From Neobacillus kokaensis (GTDB taxonomy: Bacteria > Bacillota > Bacilli > Bacillales > Cytobacillaceae), in assembly GCF_014656545.1 (NCBI RefSeq), contig NZ_BNDS01000021.1:361-64360 (forward strand): DNA of 64,000 nt, written 5' to 3'. Positions 1 to 8,844 of the stretch are shown here, in pieces; within the stretch, counting starts at the first letter, position 1, and the number at the start of each line of letters is the position of its first letter. A program made the position numbers and the translations under genes. A model generated the notes under the pieces. It was not told where the DNA came from, did no database searches, and worked only from the letters and a program-made list of their open reading frames with translations.

Positions 1-345
1 AAGTTGGATGAGAAATTCCAACAAATCATTTTATCTATTGAAGAATGGATGTTGGACTGTATTCGGGCAAATAAAACATAACCGGGGTTTCAATCGCTTT
101 TCGTTAAGAGGCCTTTCCAAAAATATCACGGAATGGGGGCTTATTTGTGTTGCCCATAATTTAATGAAGTGGGAATCAATAACTAAAAATCAGTTAAAGG
201 TAGCAGAAGAATAAGGGAAAAATAAGGGAGGATTTCCCCCTGGGGGGAGTAAATCTTTAAAATCTAAAAAATAAAATGGATGAAAAAGGAAACTAACTCA
301 AAAGAGTCGTTATTCAACGACCTTTTGAGTCAGCCTCATTTATTC
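1..345 (+). mobile_element. Right end of an IS1182-like insertion sequence (partial)
   Basis: The window opens inside a transposase tail. It is followed by a short hairpin (GTCGTT at 306-311, AACGAC at 316-321) and a TTTTGAGTCAGCCTC stretch, which resembles the hairpin and terminal inverted repeat that close IS1182-type elements. The left part lies outside the window. The exact terminal base and any target duplication cannot be set from here; about 340 is an estimate. Confidence 0.5.
2..214 (+). CDS. Transposase C-terminal fragment, IS1182 family
   Basis: The frame is open from the window edge. The segment VFGQIKHNRGFNRF, then LRGL and EWGLICVAHNLMKW, is the conserved C-terminal end of DDE transposases of the IS1182 group, where the last catalytic region precedes a Gly/Phe-rich block and an AHNL motif. 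The N-terminal part and most of the catalytic domain lie upstream of the window. The residues just before VFGQIK (SNKSFYLLKNGCW) fit the family less well, so the copy may be decayed. It is followed by the presumed element end near 340. Confidence 0.65.
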   Translation, partial: SWMRNSNKSFYLLKNGCWTVFGQIKHNRGFNRFSLRGLSKNITEWGLICVAHNLMKWESITKNQLKVAEE

Positions 346-399
346 TTTTTACTAAAATCTGTACAATAAGTATTGAATACGAATGAAAGAGGAAAATGC

Positions 400-1035
400 A
401 TGAAAATTGATGTACCTAAAATCTCTGATGAATTTTCTTTGAGGAATTTTCAAGAAATTTATTATGAAGAGGATCGAGAATTAGAAGATTGTAAAGTTAT
501 TGACTGTGTATTTGAAAATGAAGCACCGGGAAGAGTGCGCTTAGCAAATATGATGATAAAAAATTGTCGGTTTACTAACACTGATTTTCAAAACATCGAC
601 ATTACGGACGTTATTTTTGAAAACTGCGATTTATCCAATGCTAATTTAAGTAAGTCATCTATTCATAGGGTGGAATTCAAAAACAGCAAATTAGTAGGTG
701 TGGATTTTACAGAATCGCGTTTTGGAAATGTCCAATTTAAACATTGCGTATTAAACCTGTCGGCATTCGGAGAATCTAAGCTTGAGAAAGTAATATTTCA
801 AGAAACCGCATTAAAAAACTCAGATTTCTATGACTGTAAACTCAAAAACCTTGAGTTCAAAGCTTGCAGCTTAAATGGGATAAACTTTGATCAAACATCA
901 CTCAAAGGAATCGATATCAGCACATCGACTTTTGACACACTTACGGTAGCAATGAATGATTTAAGAGGCTGCAAGGTCTCATCCTATCAGGCCATACAAT
1001 TTGCAGCACTATTGGGATTAGTTATTAAGGAGTAA
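400..1035 (+). CDS. Pentapeptide-repeat protein, Qnr-like length
   Basis: This is a 211-aa protein made almost entirely of A(D/N)LxX-type pentapeptide repeats, for example NANLSKSSIHRVEF, VDFTESRFGNVQF and NSDFYDC, which predicts a right-handed quadrilateral beta-helix. Its length and its closing region (DLRGCKVSS followed by LLGLVI) are close to Qnr/MfpA-like DNA mimics that protect gyrase, but no residue here proves that role. An upstream in-frame ATG exists at 373; ATG 400 is chosen because AAAGAGGA lies at the right distance. A hairpin terminator follows. The gene stands alone between the IS end and the FapR-controlled gene. Confidence 0.75.
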   Translation: MKIDVPKISDEFSLRNFQEIYYEEDRELEDCKVIDCVFENEAPGRVRLANMMIKNCRFTNTDFQNIDITDVIFENCDLSNANLSKSSIHRVEFKNSKLVGVDFTESRFGNVQFKHCVLNLSAFGESKLEKVIFQETALKNSDFYDCKLKNLEFKACSLNGINFDQTSLKGIDISTSTFDTLTVAMNDLRGCKVSSYQAIQFAALLGLVIKE

Positions 1036-1045
1036 GTAAGCCGTT

Positions 1046-1089
1046 TTGGTGCCTGTCTAATTTCCCAGGTGTCAGGCACCAATTTTTTA
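1046..1089 (+). terminator. Hairpin terminator built on a GGTGCC/GGCACC repeat
   Basis: TTGGTGCCTG (1046-1055) pairs perfectly with CAGGCACCAA (1073-1082) and is followed by a T-run. The same GGTGTC..GGCACC words recur at 3086-3126, so this looks like a dispersed repeat doubling as terminator. Confidence 0.7.
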
Positions 1090-1224
1090 TTCAAATTTTT
1101 TTAAAAATAAAACCACTTCCAAATAGATCTTGACAAAACAGTATAATACCCATAATTCCCCGTTCAGTCCGTAGAAAAGTCGGGGTTTTAAAATGAATAG
1201 CTATGAAAAAAATTTAACCTAAAA

Positions 1225-1241
1225 TTAGTACCTACTACTAA
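1225..1241. promoter_or_regulatory. FapR operator
   Basis: TTAGTACCTACTACTAA matches the 17-bp FapR operator pattern (TTAGTACC, 2-3 nt, TACTAA) found upstream of the fatty-acid and phospholipid synthesis genes of Bacillus. It lies 54 bp before the KAS III start and overlaps a plausible -10 region. FapR binding is relieved by malonyl-CoA, so the downstream gene is expected to follow the fatty-acid regulon. A TTGACA with CATAAT at 1130-1156 could be an additional upstream promoter, although the spacer is short. A CCCCG/CGGGG hairpin with a short T-run sits between them (about 1158-1188). Confidence 0.8.
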
Positions 1242-1295
1242 TAATTGATGTTAAAATAAAGAAAATAAAAATTTTTTAAACAAGGTGGTTTTTAA

Positions 1296-2282
1296 ATGCA
1301 TAATTCAAAGGCTCGAATTACAGCCATCGGTTCCTACGTTCCTAAAAGAACGCTGACAAATAATGATTTAGAAAAATTAGTTCAGACAAATAATGAATGG
1401 ATTATTCAACGAACTGGTATTAAAGAACGTAGAATAGCACACCAAAATGAATATACAAGCGATATCAGCTATCAAGCTGTCAGGAACTTAATGGAACGAT
1501 ACAATCAATCAATAGATGATGTAGATATGGTAATCGTCTGTACCATGACTCCAGATTTCAAAACGCCAAGTGTAGCTTCATTAGTTCAAGCCAAACTGGG
1601 TATTAAAAATGCCGGTGCAATTGATTTAAACACCGCTTGTTCTGGGTTTACCTATGGGCTTCATGTCGCAAATGGACTAATTACTGCTGGTTTACACAAG
1701 AAAATTCTTGTAATTGGTGCTGACACTATGTCCAAAATTACAGATTATGAAGATCGGTCTACCTGCATTTTATTCGGGGATGGCGGAGGAGCGGTGCTTG
1801 TTGAATTAGATGACCAACACCCAAGCTTTCTTTCGACGCATGTTAGTTCAGAAGGGGAAAAGGCAAAGAACCTCTATTGTTCAAACCTATCCCACAGCAT
1901 GTTTGAAGAGGATTTAAAGAACAACGGGAAGCTGATTCAAAACGGTCGTGAGGTGTACAAATGGGCGGTTACCACGGTGCCAAAAGGAATACAAAAAGTA
2001 ATGGAAAACACCTCAATAAGATTTAGCGATGTGGATTGGTTTGTACCGCATAGTGCAAATTTAAGAATGATTGAATCCATTTGCCAAAAAGCAGACTTTC
2101 CAATTGAGAAAACATTATACAGCTTAGTTGATAATGGCAATACTTCAGCGGCCACGATCCCGTTATCACTCGATAAAGGCGTATTGGAAGGAAAAATCCA
2201 AAATGGGAACAAGATTCTTATTTATGGCTTCGGCGGCGGTTTAGCACATGCTGGGTTACTGATTGATTGGGATTTAAGGTAA
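1296..2282 (+). CDS. fabH: 3-oxoacyl-ACP synthase III (KAS III, FabH family)
   Basis: This 328-aa protein should condense acyl-CoA with malonyl-ACP to start fatty-acid chains, or to make a specialised acyl chain. The KAS III catalytic triad is visible: Cys115 in NTACSGF, His252 in PHSANLRM and Asn282 in DNGNTSAATIPLS. The C-terminal glycine-rich motif GFGGGLAHAG is also present. Length matches the FabH family. AAGGTGG precedes the ATG. The FapR operator upstream ties it to lipid synthesis. It is not next to fabF, so it is probably a second, dispersed FabH paralogue (fabHB-like); the exact acyl specificity is unknown. Confidence 0.88.
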   Translation: MHNSKARITAIGSYVPKRTLTNNDLEKLVQTNNEWIIQRTGIKERRIAHQNEYTSDISYQAVRNLMERYNQSIDDVDMVIVCTMTPDFKTPSVASLVQAKLGIKNAGAIDLNTACSGFTYGLHVANGLITAGLHKKILVIGADTMSKITDYEDRSTCILFGDGGGAVLVELDDQHPSFLSTHVSSEGEKAKNLYCSNLSHSMFEEDLKNNGKLIQNGREVYKWAVTTVPKGIQKVMENTSIRFSDVDWFVPHSANLRMIESICQKADFPIEKTLYSLVDNGNTSAATIPLSLDKGVLEGKIQNGNKILIYGFGGGLAHAGLLIDWDLR

Positions 2283-2309
2283 AGGCATACAAGGAAGTTG
2301 ATAAACGAA

Positions 2310-3080
2310 ATGAAAATGATTGATGCCCATATTCATTTAGATCAATATAAAGATAAAGAAGTTGAGCTAATCCTGGAAAATTCAAACTGGCTTGAAGCAT
2401 TGCTAACCGTTTCAACTAACCTTGAATCATGCAAGCGAAATCTTCAATTATCTAAAAAATATCAACTGATAAAGGCAGCATTTGGGTTTCATCCGGAGCA
2501 ATGTCCGCCTGCGGAAGAAGAGTTTTGCAAGCTTATGCAATGGATGGGACAGCATCAATCGGAAATGGCAGCTGTTGGTGAGGTTGGCTTGCCGTACTAC
2601 TTAAGAATGTCCAAAAAGGTATCCCCTTCCCAGAACGATCAATTTGTAGAATACCTTGAAACGTTCATAACAAAGGCAAAGAAATGGGATAAACCAATCA
2701 TTTTACATGCAGTCTATGACGATGCTCCTATTGTTTGCGATCTTTTAGAAAAGTATTCTGTGTCAAAGGCCCATTTCCACTGGTTTAAAGGTGATGAAAA
2801 TACAATTTCAAGAATGATAGAAAACGGATATTATATTTCCGTAACACCTGAGATTGTTTACAAGGAGAAAATTCAAAAGCTGGTTCAAAGATATCCATTA
2901 GAGCAAATAATGATTGAAACAGACGGTCCATGGCCATTTGAAGGACCTTTTACGGGCAAAATGACACACCCAAAGATGATGATGGAATCAATCTCTATGC
3001 TTGCAAAAATAAAAACCCTTTCGGAAATAAAAGTTGCTGAAAGAGTTTTAGCAAACACGAAGAGATTTTATCGCATATAG
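2310..3080 (+). CDS. TatD-family metal-dependent hydrolase
   Basis: A 256-aa TIM-barrel hydrolase. TatD/YcfH metal ligands are visible in order: HIHLD near residue 8, GEVGLPYY mid-protein, LHAVYD, HFHWFKG and ETDGPWPF near the C-terminus. Family members are 3'-5' DNA exonucleases or related amidohydrolase-fold enzymes, and the substrate of this branch is not evident. AAGGAAG at 2291-2297 serves ATG 2310; a TTG at 2298 is too close. The start is only 27 bp after the KAS III stop, so both are probably on one FapR-controlled transcript. It resembles divergent TatD paralogues more than the housekeeping YabD copy. Confidence 0.8.
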   Translation: MKMIDAHIHLDQYKDKEVELILENSNWLEALLTVSTNLESCKRNLQLSKKYQLIKAAFGFHPEQCPPAEEEFCKLMQWMGQHQSEMAAVGEVGLPYYLRMSKKVSPSQNDQFVEYLETFITKAKKWDKPIILHAVYDDAPIVCDLLEKYSVSKAHFHWFKGDENTISRMIENGYYISVTPEIVYKEKIQKLVQRYPLEQIMIETDGPWPFEGPFTGKMTHPKMMMESISMLAKIKTLSEIKVAERVLANTKRFYRI

Positions 3081-3085
3081 AAATT

Positions 3086-3126
3086 GGTGTCTGACACCTA
3101 GATGCTCAACAGAGGTGTCAGGCACC
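3086..3126. repeat. GGTGTC/GGCACC palindromic repeat pair
   Basis: GGTGTCTGACACC (3086-3098) and GGTGTCAGGCACC (3114-3126) are near-identical palindromes 15 bp apart, situated between the convergent TatD and ger operon ends. A third related copy is at 1046-1082. They can fold as hairpins on both strands and may terminate both transcripts. Confidence 0.6.
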
Positions 3127-4218
3127 GATTTTATTCGTGAATTTCTTCTTTACCAAAGCAACGGATAAGAGTAGTATCGGAATTAGCAGCTGAATTGTTA
3201 AGAAATAGATAGGTACCGTAGTACCCATGCCTTGGATCATTTCCTCAAATGAGGGGATGGACCAGACGGAAAACAGAATAATTAAAAACCCAATGGGTAA
3301 AACAAATGGTTTATAACTAGGCAATGTAAGCCATTGCGAAGTACCAAGAGCAAGCATGTAAAAAAAAGAGGAAAGCTGGACGAAACCGCCGAGAACCCAT
3401 ACGGCGATGACAATGGACTCAATATGTTCAAAAAAAGAACCGATACTGATAAATCTTGCAGCCTCAAACACGGGAAAATGGAGATTAGTAATGATTGATC
3501 CAAATAAAAAAAGATTCCCAAGATTGATAAATACCATGGTGAAGACACTAGTAATGAGCGAAACCATTCCCCATTTCATGACTTTTTGTTGATTAGTTAA
3601 AAACGGAAGCAATAACGACAGCAATGAAAATTGACTTAACCATGCATGTGGTGCGAGGGATCCTTTAATGGAAGGCATCACCCCGTTTTGCATGATCGGC
3701 AAAATATTTTTGACATTCAAATCAGGAATAAGAAGGACATAAATCAAGACATAAAGAGCAATAACAATCGGCATAAAAATCATAGCGCATCGTCCGATTG
3801 TTTCAATGCCCCCATGAACGGCTATCGCACAAGACAGGGCAATACTACCCGTAACTATGATGATGGGTGTTTTATGTAAAAAAGCACTTTCAATAAATTC
3901 TCCATACTCTCTAAATGCGATGGCGGTATCATGTAATAGAAAGAATAAGTAAATGAACGCGATCATTTTCCCGAAGGTCCGTCCGAGAATAAGTTCACAA
4001 TATTCGATTAGTGTTTTCCCAGGAAAAAGCCTTGAGAGTTTTACAATTATTATGATAATTAAAAAACCGCTCAAAGAACCCCATATCGGAGAAAGCCATA
4101 AATCACGCTTTGCATCCTGTGCTGTAACATATGGAATGTAAAGAATGGCTGTGGCGACAACGGTCGCATACATAATGAGAGCGAGCTGCAAGTGTGATAT
4201 TCTGCCTTTTTCAATCAT
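3118..4218 (-). CDS. GerAB/GerKB-type spore germination permease subunit
   Basis: A 366-aa integral membrane protein with about ten hydrophobic segments, of the APC-superfamily type typical of the B subunit of germinant receptors. It sits in the inner spore membrane and is the part thought to bind the germinant. It begins MIEKGRISHLQLALIMYATVV, close to other GerKB proteins. It is the last gene of the ger operon and lies 31 bp after the small D gene. Length agrees with the family (about 365 aa). The germinant cannot be told from sequence. Confidence 0.9.
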   Translation of the reverse strand: MIEKGRISHLQLALIMYATVVATAILYIPYVTAQDAKRDLWLSPIWGSLSGFLIIIIIVKLSRLFPGKTLIEYCELILGRTFGKMIAFIYLFFLLHDTAIAFREYGEFIESAFLHKTPIIIVTGSIALSCAIAVHGGIETIGRCAMIFMPIVIALYVLIYVLLIPDLNVKNILPIMQNGVMPSIKGSLAPHAWLSQFSLLSLLLPFLTNQQKVMKWGMVSLITSVFTMVFINLGNLFLFGSIITNLHFPVFEAARFISIGSFFEHIESIVIAVWVLGGFVQLSSFFYMLALGTSQWLTLPSYKPFVLPIGFLIILFSVWSIPSFEEMIQGMGTTVPIYFLTIQLLIPILLLSVALVKKKFTNKIGA

Positions 4219-4249
4219 GATTGTTCATTCCTTTTCTGAAAGGAGTCTT

Positions 4250-4471
4250 TTACCAGAGCGGTTTAAATGGCTTATAGATGAATTCAATTAATTGTCCAGG
4301 TCCTGGCATTTCCGGAAAAATAATAAGTAAAACAGCTAGAACCCAATTTACCACCATCAACGAAAAAAAAGCTATTTTTACTTTTTTCTTATTTTTCTTC
4401 AATTTAGGCCATTCGTACAAGAAGATCAGCACTAATATTATCGTTACCCCTGTTATTTCGCCAATCTTCAT
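4250..4471 (-). CDS. Small two-TM germinant receptor D-type subunit
   Basis: A 73-aa protein with two predicted membrane helices (ITGVTIILVLIFLY and FFSLMVVNWVLAVLLIIF) separated by a Lys-rich loop (KLKKNKKKVK). Small two-TM proteins encoded within ger operons are known as D subunits (for example GerVD in B. megaterium, and in Clostridium) and modulate receptor function. Its start overlaps the end of the C gene by 4 nt (ATGA), so the pair is translationally coupled. Assignment rests on position and topology rather than a recognised motif. Confidence 0.7.
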   Translation of the reverse strand: MKIGEITGVTIILVLIFLYEWPKLKKNKKKVKIAFFSLMVVNWVLAVLLIIFPEMPGPGQLIEFIYKPFKPLW

Positions 4472-5655
4472 TGTTCAACACCTCTTTTACGTTTTCCAGT
4501 TGCCAAACCGGTTCTTTTGATCTTTACATTGGTATCAAATGAAATGGCCACTTGTGGGAAGATTTCATTCCACTTATCTTTCTTTTGTTTCCAAATTTGT
4601 GGATATTTTCTTTCGAATACATCAGCAAAACCGACAATATCCGCGTTCAGCTCTTTCTGGATGATTGAAAAAGCTAACCGTTCACGATCCTCAATTTCCT
4701 GAACAATCTTTTGCTCAGCTCTTTTTACAACTTTTGGGTCGAAAAGATTTAGCTTTGTTGAATTTTGGATGACCTCTAGATCCGCATTTGTTTTAATGTG
4801 CATTCTCCAATTGCCATTCTTGATGGAAGGGATTAATTCATTATGGCTTCGTAATAGATTTAAGGAGATGTAGCCTTTTTCGTTATTAAATGAAATTGTA
4901 ATCACACCAGATTTGATTTCATTTCTTGGCCAAAGAATCCCCCTAGTTTCTTTATCATCTAATCTTCCCACCATTTTTCCATCTTTAAAAATAGCTGTTC
5001 CATTAATAATTGGAATCGCATTTTTTTTATCCATCATTGATGGGTCTAAATTTTCAACCCAAGGGAGTACGGCTGCATCGGATTCACCTGACAGCATTTG
5101 CGCCAAATCTTTCACCGTTACTTTCACGCCAATATGTGTTTTGACGATTTTCCGAAGTTGTTTGGAGGCGTCTTTTTCCAATTCAGGCATTGCCTTCAAA
5201 ACCGTCTTGGATCTTCCTTTGGACACAAACAAATCAGCTCGTATCCGTGGCTCTGAGTGGCGCATCCAGAAATCAATTTGGTCCCGTATTCCTTCTTTTG
5301 CTAATTTTTCGCCAATAATGAGCACTTCATTTTGCCCCCAAAAGATTTCCCTCGTGAGTTCCTCCTGAAGTCGTGCCATTGCATCAGCAATAGTTTCTCC
5401 CTCAGCAGATCTTACAAATGATTGGCCTGCGCCGCTTCCACTAGACATTCCAGATTGTTGCCCGCCTTGTGCGGGCTGCGGAATATATATTTGAGCTGAG
5501 AGTTCGATATTATTTTTTTTGCCTTTATCAATACCTGTTGCCAAAATGAGTGCTAAATCATTCACCTCGGCACGGTCCCAGCATCCTGTTAGGAAAACAG
5601 AGGTAAAGCCTAGATAAAGGATTAAAGTAAAAGTCTTCTTTGCAGATCGGATCAT
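4468..5655 (-). CDS. GerAC/GerKC-type spore germination lipoprotein
   Basis: Lipoprotein C subunit of the receptor, about 395 aa. The N-terminus carries a signal peptide ending in the lipobox LTGC followed by WDRAEVND, the hallmark of GerC proteins. The C-terminal half (EIEDRERLAFSIIQKELNADIVGFADVF) is the conserved domain three. The start is given as ATG 5655, with GGAAG nine bases upstream. A TTG at 5664 overlapping the GerAA stop (TTGA) is an equally possible start and would add three residues. It is coupled to the D gene downstream. Confidence 0.9.
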   Translation of the reverse strand: MIRSAKKTFTLILYLGFTSVFLTGCWDRAEVNDLALILATGIDKGKKNNIELSAQIYIPQPAQGGQQSGMSSGSGAGQSFVRSAEGETIADAMARLQEELTREIFWGQNEVLIIGEKLAKEGIRDQIDFWMRHSEPRIRADLFVSKGRSKTVLKAMPELEKDASKQLRKIVKTHIGVKVTVKDLAQMLSGESDAAVLPWVENLDPSMMDKKNAIPIINGTAIFKDGKMVGRLDDKETRGILWPRNEIKSGVITISFNNEKGYISLNLLRSHNELIPSIKNGNWRMHIKTNADLEVIQNSTKLNLFDPKVVKRAEQKIVQEIEDRERLAFSIIQKELNADIVGFADVFERKYPQIWKQKKDKWNEIFPQVAISFDTNVKIKRTGLATGKRKRGVEQ

Positions 5656-5660
5656 TGAAC

Positions 5661-7238
5661 TCAACTTCCGTCGCCACCTTTGCTTTGACCCGGCTTTTGG
5701 TTACTGGATTCACGCCTTAAGAAACTAGTACCTTGGGAAAATAAGTCTGGCCGGGTATCCATTGCCCACCACGGTGTCCGTATCAAGACATCCTTTAAAT
5801 TGTGAACCTTAAGTGGCGCAATTGAATTGAAGTATGGCACACCAAAGGATTTTAGCGTACACATATGTGCGACAATAGCGGTAATTCCAAGCATAACACC
5901 TAATAAGCCTAACATTCCGGATAAAATCATGATTGGGAAGCGCAGGATGCGAATCGAAATGCCGGTTACATACCGTGGCATTAAAAACGAGGCGACACCT
6001 GTAATGGCCACCACCATAACCATTGGTGATGAGACCAATCCAGCCGCTGTGGCAGCTTGTCCAATGACCAGGGCACCGACGATACTAACTGCAGCTCCCA
6101 CTTGTTTCGGCAATCTCACACCTGCTTCACGCAACGCCTCAAACGTGATTTCCATGATAAACGCCTCAACCAAAGCCGGAAAAGGAATTTGTTCACGGCT
6201 TTCAGCGATTGTTAAGAGCAGTGTGGTAGGAAGCATTTCTTGATGAAACGTTAAGATCGCCACATACGCTGAAGGTGCAAGTAAAGCGATAAAAAAGAAT
6301 ACATAGCGCAGCCAACGAATAAAGGTACTAATGTAAAACTGATTATAATAATCTTCTGGTGCCTGTAAGAGAGTTGCGAACGTACAAGGGGCGATTAACG
6401 TGATTGGGGTGCCGTCAATCATGATTACAACACGCCCTTCTAAAAGACAGGCAGCAGCGACATCCGGTCGTTCCGTTGTTAAAACTTGTGCGAAAGGGGA
6501 TAACGGGTGATCAATAATCATTTCCTCAATATAACCGCTTTCTAAAATACCATCAATATTGATTCGTTTTAGCCTGCTGGTGACTTCTTCAACCAAAGTG
6601 TTATCGGCAATTCCTTCAATATAGGAAACGATGATTGGTGTTTCAGTGTAACGTCCAATATCCATTTGTTTCATTTTTAATAACGGATGGCGAATTTTTC
6701 TTCTTAAAAGGGAGGTATTGACTCGTAATGTTTCAATAAAACCTTCCCTCGGACCACGAATAACTGATTCCGCGTCCGGCTCCATGATACTGCGCTTTTC
6801 CCACTTCGGCAGCCCAATTGAAATTCCCTTTGTTTCTCTTTCAATCAGAATAATCGGGTTCCCAATTGAAATTTGTTTAAAAACATCAGGAATAAAGGAA
6901 ATTTCCTTGAGATCAGAAACGGATATTACCTTTTTCGTGCTCTCCAATATTGAATTGTAATCAAGGTCTTTCATTCTAAAAAGCGGCATTAACACATGCT
7001 GATCGACCTCTTCAGTATTCGATAGACCATCAATGTATAGAAGAACGGCATTAACACTGCCAGCAATAAGAAATTCACGAATTACCACATCAGAGCAATC
7101 TTTATAGGCTGATTTTAGGATGTCGATATTTTTATTTAAATCCGGATTAAGAGGAACTTCCGGTAATGTATCCAACGATTCATTCAGTTGTTTTCTTGGA
7201 AAATCAAATTTCTTTTTCCCATTCCCCATAAATTTCAT
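5661..7238 (-). CDS. GerAA/GerKA-type spore germination A subunit
   Basis: A 525-aa A subunit. It has a soluble N-terminal domain, then several membrane segments from about residue 290 on (for example YVFFFIALLAPSAYVAI and AAVSIVGALVIGQAATAAGLVS), and a Pro/Gly/Ser-rich tail. The segment ESGYIEEMIIDHPLSPFAQVLTTERPD (in two pieces) is typical of the GerA family. AAGGGG sits nine bases upstream of the ATG. It is the first gene of the A-C-D-B operon and is transcribed away from the gene at 7372. A forespore sigma-G promoter is expected in 7239-7330, but I cannot identify convincing -35/-10 boxes. Confidence 0.92.
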   Translation of the reverse strand: MKFMGNGKKKFDFPRKQLNESLDTLPEVPLNPDLNKNIDILKSAYKDCSDVVIREFLIAGSVNAVLLYIDGLSNTEEVDQHVLMPLFRMKDLDYNSILESTKKVISVSDLKEISFIPDVFKQISIGNPIILIERETKGISIGLPKWEKRSIMEPDAESVIRGPREGFIETLRVNTSLLRRKIRHPLLKMKQMDIGRYTETPIIVSYIEGIADNTLVEEVTSRLKRINIDGILESGYIEEMIIDHPLSPFAQVLTTERPDVAAACLLEGRVVIMIDGTPITLIAPCTFATLLQAPEDYYNQFYISTFIRWLRYVFFFIALLAPSAYVAILTFHQEMLPTTLLLTIAESREQIPFPALVEAFIMEITFEALREAGVRLPKQVGAAVSIVGALVIGQAATAAGLVSSPMVMVVAITGVASFLMPRYVTGISIRILRFPIMILSGMLGLLGVMLGITAIVAHMCTLKSFGVPYFNSIAPLKVHNLKDVLIRTPWWAMDTRPDLFSQGTSFLRRESSNQKPGQSKGGDGS

Positions 7239-7371
7239 TAACTGGTTCCCCTTGGCACGTATTTATCGTTATTTTTTGCACATTCAGTGGGGATTATGCT
7301 AGCATCTGCGTAAAATAATAAAATATGAGGAAAAATATGGTATAATCAAAGAAAAAGAAAAGGAAGTTTGT

Positions 7372-8467
7372 ATGGTGTTAAATAGGATTCAGAACCGTCA
7401 TATTTGGCTGTTTTTATTTCTAATGGTATTGGGAGCAAATTATTCTTTGTACCATACATCATTTGGGACTCAAATCATACCTGAAGAAACCCAATGCTAT
7501 AGTCATTGCTTCAATGATTGATTTAGCGCTAGTTGCGCCTATTTTCCTGATGGCGTGGAAACGAAAATTAGAGTGGAAGAGTTTAATCGTTGGAATTGCA
7601 GGAGGACTTATTTTGGTCCGCTTTCTTATTCCAATAGAGTATTTAGCTCCATTTGAAGCTGTAACCTGGATTGGTTTTGCTGTTGAAGGCGGAATGTTGT
7701 TATTAGAAATTTTAATCATTGTGACACTAGTAAAATATTTACCGAGTATTAATCGTTCTGTCAAAAATAGTTCGCTGCCGGTGATATTTGCTTTTTGGAA
7801 AACTGTGGATAAGCTAGTGAAGCCGCTGCCGATTATTCGAATTATTTGTTCAGAAATGCTCATGTTTTATTATGCTATTGCTATGTGGAGAAAGAAACTC
7901 CCGACCGGTACGAATGTGTTTACCCTGCATCATAAATCAAGTTTATTTGCGATGCAAATCATGCTGATTCATGCCGTAATCCTCGAAACGGTAGGTCTGC
8001 ATTGGTTCTTTCATGAAAAATCAATTATTTTATCTATCATATTGCTGATCATTAATGTTTACATCGTGTTTTTCTTAATTGGTGATATTCAAGCAGTCCG
8101 CCATAATCCAGTACTGGTAACGAACAACAAGCTTTATCTTTCACTAGGGTTAATGAAACGAATGGAGATTCAGTGGACTGATATTGCGGAAGTCATCGAA
8201 GAACCTGAACAATTAAAACAAAAGCTCTCTAAAAATACAATTGATTTTATAGCTCGTGACTTTGAAGAAACCCATCCTGATGTCATCTTGAAATTAAACT
8301 GGCCTATTCCAGCAGCTCTCATCATGGGTATGAAAAAAGAATTCGATCAAGTTGCAATTCGAGTGGATGATCCATTACGATTTAAAGAGATGATAAAGGA
8401 GAAAACGGCCAAATCTATAAACTATTGTAAACCGGATGTTTATGATGTTGAAGGCGAAAGTAACTAA
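7372..8467 (+). pseudogene. Multi-pass membrane protein, apparent frameshift near 7484
   Basis: ATG 7372 has an ideal AAAGGAAG site and encodes MVLNRIQNRH, a first membrane helix, then stops after 45 codons in NDTGA. From about 7484 the next frame continues as PNAIVIASMIDLALVAPIFLMAW to 8467 with several more helices and a soluble tail. Dropping one base in the GAAGAAACCC stretch restores a single protein of about 364 aa. A TTG at 7463 could start the second frame, but it lacks a ribosome binding site and the first helix. Function is not recognised; such proteins are conserved in Bacillus and often mislabelled. This could be a real mutation or a sequence error. Confidence 0.65.
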
Positions 8468-8474
8468 ACTATAA

Positions 8475-8506
8475 AGATTTCAACTATTGTGGTTGAAGTC
8501 TTTTTT
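8475..8506 (+). terminator. Rho-independent terminator
   Basis: GATTTCAAC, a 7-nt loop and GTTGAAGTC, followed by TTTTTT, lies directly after the membrane-protein gene. Confidence 0.8.
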
Positions 8507-8663
8507 ATATTTCAAAATACATCCAAAGTCTGAGAATTTGTGTTGTTTGACATAGACCAAATATCGAAGAAAGTTCCTCCATACTCATGATTTAGGATGT
8601 TTTTAATTCTTATATACTTAAGTCAGTTAATAAGATTCCTTGGAAAAAGGAGGAATATATGAA

Positions 8664-8804
8664 ATGTCAATCAATCTTTTTTCTCTAACCATAACATTCA
8701 AAAAACGTGAAATCAGTCTTGATGAAGCTGTCGAGCAAGAGAGAATCGACAATCTATACGAACAACACAAGAACCGCCAATTTTCGATGTACCGGATGAT
8801 ATAA
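8664..8804 (+). CDS. YrzI-family small protein
   Basis: A 46-aa protein, MSINLFSLTITFKKREIS..., preceded by AAGGAGGAATATATGAA. The N-terminal hydrophobic strand followed by KKREISLDEA resembles the YrzI family of tiny Bacillus proteins. Function is unknown. It ends in HKNRQFSMYRMI. It is monocistronic and followed by the 45-nt repeats. Confidence 0.6.
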   Translation: MSINLFSLTITFKKREISLDEAVEQERIDNLYEQHKNRQFSMYRMI

Positions 8805-8844
8805 GCAAGCATTTTGCAGCAGTTTTTTCCTGGAAGCCTGCTGC

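Noticed and set aside
3282..6960. Plus-strand open frames opposite the ger operon
   Set aside because: They are antisense to well-supported genes, without ribosome sites or protein families.
7239..7330. A sigma-G promoter for the ger operon
   Set aside because: TGAATG is present, but no -10 box at the right spacing matches well enough to report.
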